Source of the DNA: Roseomonas sp. KE2513
GTDB lineage: Bacteria; Pseudomonadota; Alphaproteobacteria; Acetobacterales; Acetobacteraceae
Length of the DNA stretch: 43,430 bases
Assembly: GCF_016107305.1 (NCBI RefSeq)
Contig: NZ_RCVR01000039.1
Location: 1 to 43,430, forward strand
Direction of reading: 5' to 3'
Positions 16,558-24,593 of this stretch are shown piece by piece. Under the pieces are notes generated by a model. That model saw nothing but the letters and a program-made list of their open reading frames with translations, was not told the origin of the DNA and ran no database searches. Every line of letters starts with the position of its first letter. The stretch's first letter is position 1. A program made the translations under genes and the position numbers.

Positions 16558-17553
16558 ATGTCCCAGCCCGACCCACTCCCCGCGACCTGGCCGACCGGCG
16601 AAGGTGAGATGGCCCGCCGGGTCCGCACGCACGACTGGGCTGCGACCCCGCTCGGCCCTGCCGCGGCCTGGCCCGAGGCGCTCCGCGCGCTCGTGGACCT
16701 CACCCCCGCGAACGGCTCTCCCGCCGTCGTCCTCTGGGGCGAGAACCTGATCCAGATCTACAACGACGGCTACCGCGACCTGATGGGAGGCAAGCACCCC
16801 GCCGGCCTCGGTCAGCCCACGCGCGAGTGCTGGCCCGAGGTCTGGCACATCAACGCCCCGATCTACGATCGGGTCCACGAGGGCGAGATCCTCACCTTCG
16901 AGGACGCGCTCTACCCCATCACCCGCTCCGGCACCCTCAAGGACGCTTGATTCACGCTCTCCTACACCCCGCTCCGCGACCGGGATGGAGGCATCACCGG
17001 CATTCTCGTGACCGTCTTCGAAACCACCGGCCGCGTTCTCGCCCACCGAGAGCGCGAGGCGGTCGCCGCCGCCCTGCGGGAGAGCGAGGAGCGGCACCGT
17101 GCCCTCGTCACCGCGAGCTCCTACGCGACCTACAGCATGAGCCCGGATTGGACGGAGCTGCGGCGCCTCGACGGGCGCGGCTTCCTCACCGACACCGAGC
17201 GGCCGACCGGATCCTGGCCGGACACCTACATCCCTCCGGAAGACCGACCGGGGGGGTGGGCGGCCATCGCCGACGCCATCCGGAACAAGTCCGTCTTCGA
17301 CCTCGAGCACCGCGTCCGCCGTGCGGACAGCACCCTTGGCTGGACACATTCCCGCGCTGTCCCGCTTCTGGAGGCGGACGGGACCGTCCGCGAATGGTTC
17401 GGGGCCGCGACCCACGTCACGGAACGCAAGCGGACGGAGGCGGCCCTGCGCGAGCCCCGTTGGCAGCAGACCCAAACCCAACAGGCTGCTAGGCGCCTCC
17501 CTTTCGAGTGCCGCAACTCACCCCATTTCCCGGCGTTCGCCCGGCTGGCCTGA
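16558..17553 (+). pseudogene. PAS-domain sensor gene with in-frame TGA, kinase domain lost
   Basis: Starts at ATG 16558. Residues 1-130 are a PAS-like domain paralogous to the start of the HWE kinase (ARRVRTHDWAATPLGPAAAW, VVLWGENLIQIYNDGYRDLM). At 16948-16950 the frame meets TGA in LKDA*FTLSYTPL, where related proteins have Trp (DAWFTLSY), so TGG to TGA is the simplest change. The same frame then continues through a second PAS/PAC (TYIPPEDRPGGWAAIADAIR, VREWFGAATHVTERKRTEAA) to 17553, where it ends without any H-box or ATPase domain. It is both interrupted and truncated, its end running into the cytochrome gene. Confidence 0.75.
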
Positions 17554-18014
17554 CGTGGAGGCGTCCCATCCGAGCCGTCCCGTTCCTTCTCCTCCTGCTC
17601 GCCGGCTGCGATGACGCGCAGCCGGCGGCGCTGCGCGTTGCGGGCGGCGACCCGGCGCGCGGGCGTGAGGTGGCCCAGGCGAGCGGATGTGGGGCGTGCC
17701 ACGTGATTCCCGGTATACGTGGCGCGCAGTCCTGGGCAGGGCCGCCTCTGATGGAGTGGGCACGGCGCGGCTACTTGGCCGGGCATTTGCCAAACCGGCC
17801 TGAAACCCTCGTCGCCTGGCTGCGCGACCCTCAGGCCTTATCCCCCGGCACGGCGATGCCGAATCTCGGCCTGACAGAAGCGCAGGCGCGCGATACGGCT
17901 GCTTTTCTCTTCACTCTGGGAGTGACCCGCCTGCCGCCTGTGCCGGCCGGAATGCCGTTGGGCCCGGACGGAGCCGGCCCACGCGGGGAACCGCGGATCC
18001 GTCCACGGGCCTGA
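17508..18014 (+). CDS. Lipoprotein monohaem cytochrome c
   Basis: Up to 168 residues from GTG 17508. The true start may be further in, just before the hydrophobic segment RAVPFLLLLLAGC, since upstream residues overlap the broken PAS gene in another frame. LLAGC is a lipobox, so the protein is probably lipid-anchored on the periplasmic side. The single haem motif is CGACH, and AMPNLGL supplies a Met for the sixth ligand; the fold reads as a class I cytochrome c (PETLVAWLRDPQALSPGTAM, EAQARDTAAFLFTL). It converges on the ACIII-oxidase operon with 112 bp between and may carry electrons between the two complexes, which is inference from position. Confidence 0.75.
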   Translation: MPQLTPFPGVRPAGLTWRRPIRAVPFLLLLLAGCDDAQPAALRVAGGDPARGREVAQASGCGACHVIPGIRGAQSWAGPPLMEWARRGYLAGHLPNRPETLVAWLRDPQALSPGTAMPNLGLTEAQARDTAAFLFTLGVTRLPPVPAGMPLGPDGAGPRGEPRIRPRA

Positions 18015-18126
18015 GACCAGACCCCGCTTCCACCGAGTGCGGAGGTGGCATCACCTGCCATCGAGGCAATGCGACACAGCAGAAGTCACAAGCAGATAGG
18101 GTGAGCGCAGGCGGGGCGGCGTGGCT

Positions 18127-18498
18127 CTAGCGGCAGGCTGGCAGCACCAAGGCTGGCACCGCCTCGAACAGCACTGCGAAACCTGCCACGATGCAAGCCG
18201 CGGCACCGAACCAGCGGGTGAAGTCCGGCTCCGCCTCTCCGGCTTCGGAGGCTCCACGCCGTCCCACCCGAGTGCCATGCCAGGACCGACGGAATAGAAG
18301 CGCCAGCACTACCAGCGCGAGGCACGTAGCGCCCATCACCAGCACCGCCACCCAAGGCAGGCCGAGCAGGCTGCTGGTTGCCATGTCGCGCTCGCAGGCA
18401 TGGGCATGCACCGCGTAGACTGTGCCGAAATGTCCTGCCCAGACCACGAAACCTGCCGAAGGCAGCATCACCGCCCGTACGATAGAAGCGGCCGGCAT
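18127..18498 (-). CDS. Small integral membrane protein at end of oxidase operon
   Basis: 123 residues, starting at ATG 18498, which overlaps the CoxA stop by one base (TGATG). Three likely membrane segments: near 8-28 (PSAGFVVWAGHFGTVYAVHA), 46-68 (PWVAVLVMGATCLALVVLAL) and 95-118 (FGAAACIVAGFAVLFEAVPA), with an Arg/Glu-rich loop between the last two. No enzyme motif. Its position as the last gene of a translationally coupled caa3 operon suggests a small accessory or subunit IV-like part of the oxidase, but I do not recognise a named family. Confidence 0.7.
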   Translation of the reverse strand: MPAASIVRAVMLPSAGFVVWAGHFGTVYAVHAHACERDMATSSLLGLPWVAVLVMGATCLALVVLALLFRRSWHGTRVGRRGASEAGEAEPDFTRWFGAAACIVAGFAVLFEAVPALVLPACR

Positions 18499-21008
18499 CA
18501 CAGCAGCCGTGGAAAGCCGTGCAGCAGCACCAGCCCCACCCCTCCCTGCCCGGCAGCGTAGAGCCAGAATAGCATCGTGTTGTCGAAGGTCAGCCGCCGC
18601 GTCCCGTCGATCATGCCCGCCCAGGACCGAACCTGGGTGTAGAGCGCCATCAGGGCCGCGACGGCGGTGATCACCCCCTGCCAGAACAGGATCGCCCAGG
18701 AGATGGCGGCATGGGCGTGGCTCTCCGGCCGCAACCCTGCTTCACGTAACGCCGTGAAGTCGGCGCCGAAGGCCGTCAGCAGAAGCAGCAGCGCGAGCGG
18801 CATCGTCCAGAAAGGCAGTCGGCCGGACCGCCGTAGCAGGCGGCCCGCCAGCGGCAATACCGCGCCGGCAAGGAGGTAGAGAAGGAAGGCAGCGAACCCC
18901 CATTCGATGCGCGGGAGACCGACCCCGGCGGGCGGCCACATCCCGTCTCCGTTAACTAGCCAGAGGAACAGGTAGCTGCCGATGAGGCAGGCGTAGCAAG
19001 ACCCCATCACCAGCATCAGCACGTTCATCGCCCACCAGGAGGTGGAGAGCGGGCCAGTGACGTAGGTGGGCAGGACGATCCCGCCGCCAATGTCGCCGCG
19101 TCCGCAACCGATCGGCCCGAGATCCGTCCCCATCCAGAGCCAGCGCAGGAAGCCGCCCAGTGCCAGCACGGCGAATGCGGCCGCAGGTACCAGCCACTCC
19201 ACCGTCAGGACCAGGAAAAAGCCCGCCGTGCCGATGGCGGCGACGAGATGCGCCCAGGACGGTCCAGGCAGGACAGCAACATATTGCGGCGTGCCCTCGG
19301 CGGGGCTCACCACCAGCCCCTCGCGCAGCCCGGTGATTGTGCCGGGCAGGTAATGCCTGCCCGCTGCCACCTCCTCGGCCAGGCCCGGATGGCGCCAGAG
19401 CGGATAGCGGCCGTCCACGGCGGGGATGCTGCGCGGGCCGTAATCCTCGTTAGGCAGCCATTCCAACGTGCCGGCATTCCAAGCATTGCCGCTGCTGTCC
19501 GTGGTCCGGAAATTCCGCACGAGGTCCACGAACAGCACGACGCCGCCCGCCAGCACGACCAGCGCCCCGATCGTCGAGATCATGTTCCAGATCTCGAGTC
19601 CGATCCCCGCCGGATAGGTGTAGATGCGCCGGGGCATGCCGAGGAAACCCGACATGTGCATAGGGAAGAAGGTCAGGTTCACGCCGAGGAAGGTGAGCCA
19701 GAACACCCATCGCCCCAGCCGCTCCGACAGCGGCGTACCGATGCAGGGCGCCCAGTAGTAGAGCGCGGCGAGCACAGGGAACACCATCCCGCCGATCAGC
19801 ACGTAATGCAGGTGCGCGACGATGAAATAGGTATCGTGCGCCTGCCAGTCGAAAGGCGTGACGGAGACCATCACCCCTGTCAGTCCGCCCAGCGTAAAGA
19901 TGAACAGGAAGCCGAGCACGAAGAGCGTCGGCGTCGCGATCCGCACGCGCTGTCCGGAGGCGAAGGTGGCAATCCAGGCAAACACCTGCACGCCCGAGGG
20001 AACGGAGACCGCGAAGCCCGCCGAGGCGAAGAAAGCCAGGCTCAGCCCCGGAATCCCCGTGGCGTACATGTGGTGAACCCAGAGCCCGAAGGAGAGGAAG
20101 GCTGTTCCCACCAAAGCCAGCACGACCAACGAATGCCCGACCAGCGGCGCGCGCGCCATCGTCGGCACGATCATCGAGACCATCCCGGCCGCCGGCAGGA
20201 AGATGATGTAAACCTCGGGATGCCCGAAGAACCAGAACAGGTGCTGCCAAAGCATCGGGTCGCCGCCGCGCTCCGGGAGGAAGAAGGGCCAGTTGAACGC
20301 CCTCTCCATCTCCAGCAGAGTGGAAGCGATGATGACGGCGGGGAAGGCGAACACCACCATCCCCGCGAAGACCAGCATCGCCCAGGCGAAGATCGGCATC
20401 CGCCCCAGCGTCATCCCCGGGGCGCGGCAGCGCAGGATGCCAACGATCAGCTCGATCGCGCCGGCGATGGCCGAGATCTCGATGAAGCCGATGCCCAGCA
20501 GGTACATGTCGGTGTTCACGCCGGGCGAATAGGCCTTACCCGTCAGCGGCGGGTACATGAACCACCCGCCATCCGGCGCCGCACCGAAGAACAGCGAAGC
20601 GAAGAAGGCGGTGCCGCCGATCAGATAGATCCAGTAGGCATAGGCGCCCAGCCGTGGCGTCGGCATCTCCCGCGCGCCAAGCATCGCCGGCAGCAGCGTG
20701 ATCCCCACCGCTTCCACCACGGGCACGGCGAAGAGAAACATCATCACCACGCCATGGGTGGTGAAAACCTGGTTGTAGGTATCGGGACTGAGAATGGTGA
20801 GGCCGGGAAAGGCGAGCTGCAGCCGGATCACCACGCCCAGCAGACCGGCCAGTAGAAGGAACATCAAGGCGGTGCCGAGGAAGAGCGGGCCGATGAGGTT
20901 GTTGTTAATCTCGGTGACCACGCGGAAGCCGCGGGGAAAGGCCCAGGCATGCTGCAGCCGCCCCAGTTCCTCAGGCGGGCGCGGCAGCGAATTCGGCAGG
21001 CCGCTCAA
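18498..21008 (-). CDS. ctaD: Cytochrome c oxidase subunit I-III fusion
   Basis: 836 residues from TTG 21008, which overlaps the CoxB stop (TTGA); the longer open frame upstream is CoxB in another frame. Residues 1-560 are haem-copper subunit I: haem a His 85 (TTHGVV) and His 401, CuB His 263, 312 and 313, cross-linked Tyr 267 (GHPEVY), haem a3 His 399 and HDTYF at the Mg site. Glu 265 of the D path is kept. The usual K-path Lys is Gln 341 (VPSGVQVF), and the D-path entry Asp and Asn positions are Glu 114 and Gly 121 (GAREMPTPRLG). From about 590 onward, subunit III-like membrane helices follow (WWAMNVLMLVMGSCYACLIG, HAHAAISWAILFWQGVITAV). It reduces oxygen to water and should pump protons. 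Confidence 0.92.
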   Translation of the reverse strand: MSGLPNSLPRPPEELGRLQHAWAFPRGFRVVTEINNNLIGPLFLGTALMFLLLAGLLGVVIRLQLAFPGLTILSPDTYNQVFTTHGVVMMFLFAVPVVEAVGITLLPAMLGAREMPTPRLGAYAYWIYLIGGTAFFASLFFGAAPDGGWFMYPPLTGKAYSPGVNTDMYLLGIGFIEISAIAGAIELIVGILRCRAPGMTLGRMPIFAWAMLVFAGMVVFAFPAVIIASTLLEMERAFNWPFFLPERGGDPMLWQHLFWFFGHPEVYIIFLPAAGMVSMIVPTMARAPLVGHSLVVLALVGTAFLSFGLWVHHMYATGIPGLSLAFFASAGFAVSVPSGVQVFAWIATFASGQRVRIATPTLFVLGFLFIFTLGGLTGVMVSVTPFDWQAHDTYFIVAHLHYVLIGGMVFPVLAALYYWAPCIGTPLSERLGRWVFWLTFLGVNLTFFPMHMSGFLGMPRRIYTYPAGIGLEIWNMISTIGALVVLAGGVVLFVDLVRNFRTTDSSGNAWNAGTLEWLPNEDYGPRSIPAVDGRYPLWRHPGLAEEVAAGRHYLPGTITGLREGLVVSPAEGTPQYVAVLPGPSWAHLVAAIGTAGFFLVLTVEWLVPAAAFAVLALGGFLRWLWMGTDLGPIGCGRGDIGGGIVLPTYVTGPLSTSWWAMNVLMLVMGSCYACLIGSYLFLWLVNGDGMWPPAGVGLPRIEWGFAAFLLYLLAGAVLPLAGRLLRRSGRLPFWTMPLALLLLLTAFGADFTALREAGLRPESHAHAAISWAILFWQGVITAVAALMALYTQVRSWAGMIDGTRRLTFDNTMLFWLYAAGQGGVGLVLLHGFPRLL

Positions 21009-21982
21009 CGCAGCGATCCCAGCCAGGAGGCAAGAGCAAGCAGGTCGGAACCCTCCAGGGCTCGGGCATAGGCGGGCATGGCGTTCCCAGGCTTGATGTC
21101 CTGCGGCGCCGCGATCCAACCCGCCAGGTTTCCATGGGTGTTCGGAAGCGCCCCGGCGGCAAGTGTGGCGCGAGACCCCACCCGCGACAGGTCGGGCGCG
21201 ATGCGCGCGGCCCAGGAAGTACCGCGCACGGCGTGGCAGGCGCCGCAGCCGGCCTCGCCGAACACCTGCATGCCGCGCCGGTGCTCCTCCGTCTCCGGCT
21301 CGGGCACCGGGGCGCGCTGGCGGGCGACCCAGGCGTCGAACTCCTGCGGTTCCTGCACGACGACATCGAAGGCCATCAGGCTGTGCTGCTGCCCGCAGAA
21401 TTCGGTGCACTGCCCGCGCAGCGTGCCGAGCCGGTCCGCGCGCAGGCGCTGGCGGTTCACCCGTCCGGGGATCATGTCCAGCTTGCCGTGCAGGTTCGGC
21501 ACCCAGACGCTGTGGATCACGTCACCCGAGGTGAGGTTCAGCTCCACCTCGCGCCCCAGCGGCAGGTGCAGTGCATTGGCCGTCACCGCGCCCTCCCCGA
21601 GATCGGGGTAGCGCACCTCCCACCAGTATTGCCGCCCGATGATCTCGATCCGCAGCGGCGCGTCCGACATCGGCTGCGTCAGTGCGCGGGAGACGCCGAG
21701 CGAGTAGCCCAGCAGCGCCGTCAGCACCGTGGCGGGAAACACAATCCCCATGCCGATGAGGAAGCGCTGGGAGCCCATCAGCGCCCGCATCCGCGCCGGC
21801 GCCAGAATCGCCAGCGCGAGCGCGGCCATGGTGATGAGGAACACGACGGCCCCACCCCAGAACAGCACATGCGTCAGCGTCGCGATCCGGTCCGCCTGGA
21901 TGCCCCAGGGATCGAGCGGAGTCTGCGCGCCCGAGCACCCAGCCAGGGCGCCCAGAGCGAGAAACAGTGCGATCGGCCTCAC
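21005..21982 (-). CDS. ctaC: caa3-type cytochrome c oxidase subunit II with fused cytochrome c
   Basis: 325 residues from GTG 21982, overlapping the CtaG stop (GTGA). A lipobox LAGC places a lipidated Cys at 16, followed by two membrane helices (35-60 and 73-97). The cupredoxin domain has the complete CuA set: His 157 (IHSVWVPN), Cys 192, Glu 194, Cys 196, His 200 and Met 203 (QCTEFCGQQHSLM). Residues 230-325 are a fused cytochrome c with CGACH at 246-250 and GNAMPAYA as the Met-ligand loop, so electrons can enter without a soluble cytochrome. This layout (lipoprotein CuA plus haem c) is typical of caa3 oxidases that associate with ACIII. Confidence 0.93.
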   Translation of the reverse strand: MRPIALFLALGALAGCSGAQTPLDPWGIQADRIATLTHVLFWGGAVVFLITMAALALAILAPARMRALMGSQRFLIGMGIVFPATVLTALLGYSLGVSRALTQPMSDAPLRIEIIGRQYWWEVRYPDLGEGAVTANALHLPLGREVELNLTSGDVIHSVWVPNLHGKLDMIPGRVNRQRLRADRLGTLRGQCTEFCGQQHSLMAFDVVVQEPQEFDAWVARQRAPVPEPETEEHRRGMQVFGEAGCGACHAVRGTSWAARIAPDLSRVGSRATLAAGALPNTHGNLAGWIAAPQDIKPGNAMPAYARALEGSDLLALASWLGSLR

Positions 21983-22698
21983 GCGGGGCGATGATCCGGT
22001 GTGCCGCGCAGCGCGCGAGACAGGGCAAGCAGCGCGAGCGCCGCGAAGGCCACCCCGCCCGGCACCCACATCAGCAGCCCGCCGAGCTGCTGATCCTCCA
22101 GCGGCGTCAGCCCCCAGGGCAGGGTGGTCAATGCGTGCGGCATGAAAAGCGGCCGCGGCGCGATCGTCAGGAGGGCGCCCAGCGCTCCCATCTGCGCCGC
22201 CGTCGCCAGCCCCGAGAGCAGCGCGGCATCGGCCCGCTCCACCCCCAAGACGCCCCGCCACAGCCACACGGCCGTGCCTAGCAGCGAGAGATGCATGGCC
22301 CACCAGGCGGCATCGGAAACGAAGGTCAGCGCATAAGGCCCGGGCAGGTGCCACAGCCACATCATGATGGCGAAGGCCGCAGCCGAGAGCGCCATCCTGC
22401 CCGCCGAGGCCGCCTGCGCACGGAACGCCACTGCCAGAAGCGGCGCCGCCACCAGCGCCACCAGCAGGTGCTGCCCCACCCGCGCCGAGAACAGCGCCAC
22501 TGCTAGGCCGCAGAGCGGCGAGACCAGCACTGCCGCGAGCACGCCCCATCCCGTCAGGAAAGCCCGGCGATCCGCCGCCCACCGTCCAGGCACCAGCCCG
22601 GCCAGAAGGGCAGCCAGCAGCAGCGGGTCGAGGCTCCAGGCCAGTTCGCCCGGCCGTGGCGGCAGGCCGCAGAAGGGCATCAGCTCCGTTCCGGTCAC
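21979..22698 (-). CDS. ctaG: Cytochrome c oxidase assembly factor CtaG (caa3 type)
   Basis: 239 residues from GTG 22698, preceded by GGAGGGAGG. About seven membrane segments, with motifs of the caa3_CtaG membrane family: GVLAAVLVSPLCGLAVALFS, SARVGQHLLVALVAAPLLAV, MMWLWHLPGPYALTF, PRPLFMPHALTTLPWGLTPLEDQQLGGLLMWV and VPGGVAFAALALLAL. The family is required for copper delivery to caa3 oxidase. It is 28 bp downstream of ActF, the only sizeable gap in this part of the operon, and overlaps CoxB by four bases, so it joins the ACIII block to the oxidase block. Confidence 0.88.
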   Translation of the reverse strand: MTGTELMPFCGLPPRPGELAWSLDPLLLAALLAGLVPGRWAADRRAFLTGWGVLAAVLVSPLCGLAVALFSARVGQHLLVALVAAPLLAVAFRAQAASAGRMALSAAAFAIMMWLWHLPGPYALTFVSDAAWWAMHLSLLGTAVWLWRGVLGVERADAALLSGLATAAQMGALGALLTIAPRPLFMPHALTTLPWGLTPLEDQQLGGLLMWVPGGVAFAALALLALSRALRGTPDHRPA

Positions 22699-22726
22699 GC
22701 GCGCCCCTCCCTCCGAAGATGACGGA

Positions 22727-23647
22727 TCATACAGGCTTCCGCCCGGCGCGGCTCGCCACCCGCGCGGCCAGGAGCACCGCCAGCGCCACCGCAACGATCA
22801 CGATCGAGTCCACCCAGCCCTGCGGCCTCCCGTGCGCCGCGCCGGGCGCCAGCGCCGCATCCGGCCGCACCGTCCAGAGCAGCAGCGCGCCATGGGCCAG
22901 GATCAGCAGCCCGCACACACTCCGCATGCGCCAGGGCCGCCATTGCGGCACGATGGCCAGGGCCAGCGCCCCCAGCAGCGCCGGGGCCGCGACGGCCACC
23001 TTTACCCAGAGCCAGGCGCCCTCCTGCCGGCGGAGATACCAGGCCGCCTCGGGCGGCAGGTCGGCGGCCCAGACGGTCAGGAACTGCACGAACCACAGCC
23101 ACAGCGTGAGCACCGCCAGGGTGAGCAGCGCGCGCTCCATCCCCGTTCGCGCCTCGTCCGTCTCCGGGCAGCCCCGGAGCAGCACCGCCAGGGAGAGCGA
23201 GGCCGCAGCGCCGTCAGCAAACAGGGCGAGACCGAGGAGGCTGCCCGTCCAGCCCGGATCTCGCGAAAGGGCCCAGTCCTCTAAGCCGATCGTGGCCGAG
23301 AGCAGCAGCAGCATCAGGCAGAGCCCCGCCGCCCTGGGCGATGCTCCCGACCGCGCCAGCACGCGCCCGATTCCCGCCCAGAGGAGCAGGATGACCGCCG
23401 AGGCCAGGCCCACGGCAAGCGTCTTCCCGCCGCCCCAGGGGTAAAGCTCCTTCACCATGGCGGCGAGCGGCAGGGCGAGCACCGGCAGTAGCCAAGCCAT
23501 CCGCGCCACCGGGACCAGAACCGGGCGGAGTGGATCCACCCAGCTCTCCTGCATCAGGATGCCCGCCGCCAGCACGGCCAGCGCGCCCGCCCCCAGCGTC
23601 GCGGCCAGGAGGAAGGCGAGCAGCCAAGCCTCGGCAAAGGCGGTCAT
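22727..23647 (-). CDS. actF: Alternative Complex III subunit ActF-like membrane protein
   Basis: 306 residues with about eight to nine hydrophobic segments (start MTAFAEAWLLAFLLAATLGA; later ARMAWLLPVLALPLAAMVKE and LTLWLWFVQFLTVWAADLPP). It starts at ATG 23647, overlapping ActE by four bases. By position (after the monohaem ActE) and the FVQFL..W..NLP-like signature it is ActF, the second quinol-side membrane subunit. As I recall, typical ActF proteins are nearer 400 residues with ten helices, so this one is short. It may lack terminal helices. Confidence 0.78.
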   Translation of the reverse strand: MTAFAEAWLLAFLLAATLGAGALAVLAAGILMQESWVDPLRPVLVPVARMAWLLPVLALPLAAMVKELYPWGGGKTLAVGLASAVILLLWAGIGRVLARSGASPRAAGLCLMLLLLSATIGLEDWALSRDPGWTGSLLGLALFADGAAASLSLAVLLRGCPETDEARTGMERALLTLAVLTLWLWFVQFLTVWAADLPPEAAWYLRRQEGAWLWVKVAVAAPALLGALALAIVPQWRPWRMRSVCGLLILAHGALLLWTVRPDAALAPGAAHGRPQGWVDSIVIVAVALAVLLAARVASRAGRKPV

Positions 23648-24057
23648 GGCGCGTCACGCATCAGCGCCTCCACATGCCGGGCCACTGCCCAGCGCTGCCG
23701 GGCATCGAGCCGGTCGGCCATGGCGTGGGCGCCCAGATGGTTCACTGCGATCGCCGCCATGCTCCGCGCGGGGTCGCCCGGCAACGGCGCGATGGGCGGA
23801 TGCCCGCGGGACACCACCACTCCGTCCCCCAGCCCGCGCGCACCATGGCAGGGCGTGCAGAAGATGGCGTAGCGCTCCGCACCTTCCGCCAGAAGCGCGG
23901 CATCCACCGGCGGCCCGGGCGCCGCCAGGGCGCGCGCCCGCGCCGCTGCCCCGCGCGAGACCGCGCCCTCCGGCGGCGGAAGCGGCGCGGGCGGTTTCGG
24001 GCTCTCCGGCCAGGCATCGCAGCCCGCGAGCAGGAGGAGGAGAAGAAGCCGCCTCAC
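23644..24057 (-). CDS. actE: Alternative Complex III monohaem cytochrome c subunit ActE
   Basis: 137 residues from GTG 24057, overlapping the ActD stop (GTGA); the longer frame upstream is a shadow of ActD. RRLLLLLLLAGC is a lipoprotein signal with lipidated Cys 13. One haem motif CTPCH lies in YAIFCTPCHGARGLGDG, followed by SRGHPPIAPLP and helices ending ADRLDARQRWAVARHVEALM. The family's ActE is a membrane-anchored monohaem cytochrome c thought to relay electrons from ActA/ActB towards the oxidase. It overlaps ActF by ATGA. Confidence 0.88.
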   Translation of the reverse strand: MRRLLLLLLLAGCDAWPESPKPPAPLPPPEGAVSRGAAARARALAAPGPPVDAALLAEGAERYAIFCTPCHGARGLGDGVVVSRGHPPIAPLPGDPARSMAAIAVNHLGAHAMADRLDARQRWAVARHVEALMRDAP

Positions 24058-24593
24058 GCGCCCCGCACCTCCGATACGCGCAGCGGCGACAGGCCGCGCA
24101 GGAAGCGCGCCGTGCTTTCCGGGTCGTAGAGCGGGTCCTCGGCCGAGAGGAACAGGCAGAACCGGTCCTCGCTCACCCGATGGAAGCCGCGCGCGAAGAA
24201 GGCGGGGTGGTTCAGCCGCGGCAACCCGTTCAACGCCAGCATCCCCAGCAGCGCCGCCGCGCAGGCCCAGAGGATGGCGACGAGATAGGTGGTGGGCATG
24301 AAGGCCGGCCAGGCGTTCAGCGGCCGCCCGCCCACATTCACCGGATAGACATGCACCGAGACATACCAGGCCGTGCCCGCCGCCAGCACTGCCCCCACCG
24401 CGCCCGCGCCGAGCGCGATGAAGCCGATCGGCGCGGCGCTCACCCCCAGCAGCTCGGCCGCCTCCGGTACCGGGAAGGGCGAATAGGCCTCCAGCCGTCG
24501 CCAACCGGCCTCGCGCGCGGCGCGCACCGCGGCGGTCAGCGGCTCCGGGTCATCGAACTCGGCCATCAGGCCGAAGGCGGGGTGCTGCGTCAC
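24054..24593 (-). CDS. actD: Alternative Complex III subunit ActD (DUF3341)
   Basis: 179 residues from ATG 24593, which overlaps the ActC stop by four bases. It has the DUF3341 layout: a cytoplasmic N-terminal part (GLMAEFDDPEPLTAAVRAAR, YSPFPVPEAAELLG), two membrane helices (SAAPIGFIALGAGAVGAVLA and MPTTYLVAILWACAAALLGM) and a C-terminal part (GFHRVSEDRFCLFLSAEDP). In known ACIII structures ActD is a structural two-helix subunit without cofactors. The length is normal. Confidence 0.92.
   Translation of the reverse strand: MTQHPAFGLMAEFDDPEPLTAAVRAAREAGWRRLEAYSPFPVPEAAELLGVSAAPIGFIALGAGAVGAVLAAGTAWYVSVHVYPVNVGGRPLNAWPAFMPTTYLVAILWACAAALLGMLALNGLPRLNHPAFFARGFHRVSEDRFCLFLSAEDPLYDPESTARFLRGLSPLRVSEVRGA

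Noticed and set aside
16948-16950. In-frame TGA as possible selenocysteine or readthrough
   Set aside because: Relatives have Trp here, no SECIS-like context was seen, and the gene also lacks its kinase domain, so a nonsense mutation is simpler.
18041-18054. AGGTG-GCAT-CACCT hairpin between the convergent cytochrome c and oxidase operons
   Set aside because: Position suits a bidirectional terminator, but the stem is only 5 bp and no T tract follows on either strand.
19248-20855. Long plus-strand open frame antisense to CoxA
   Set aside because: His/Arg/Gln/Glu-rich text typical of the reverse complement of a high-GC membrane protein gene; CoxA on the other strand has all catalytic motifs.
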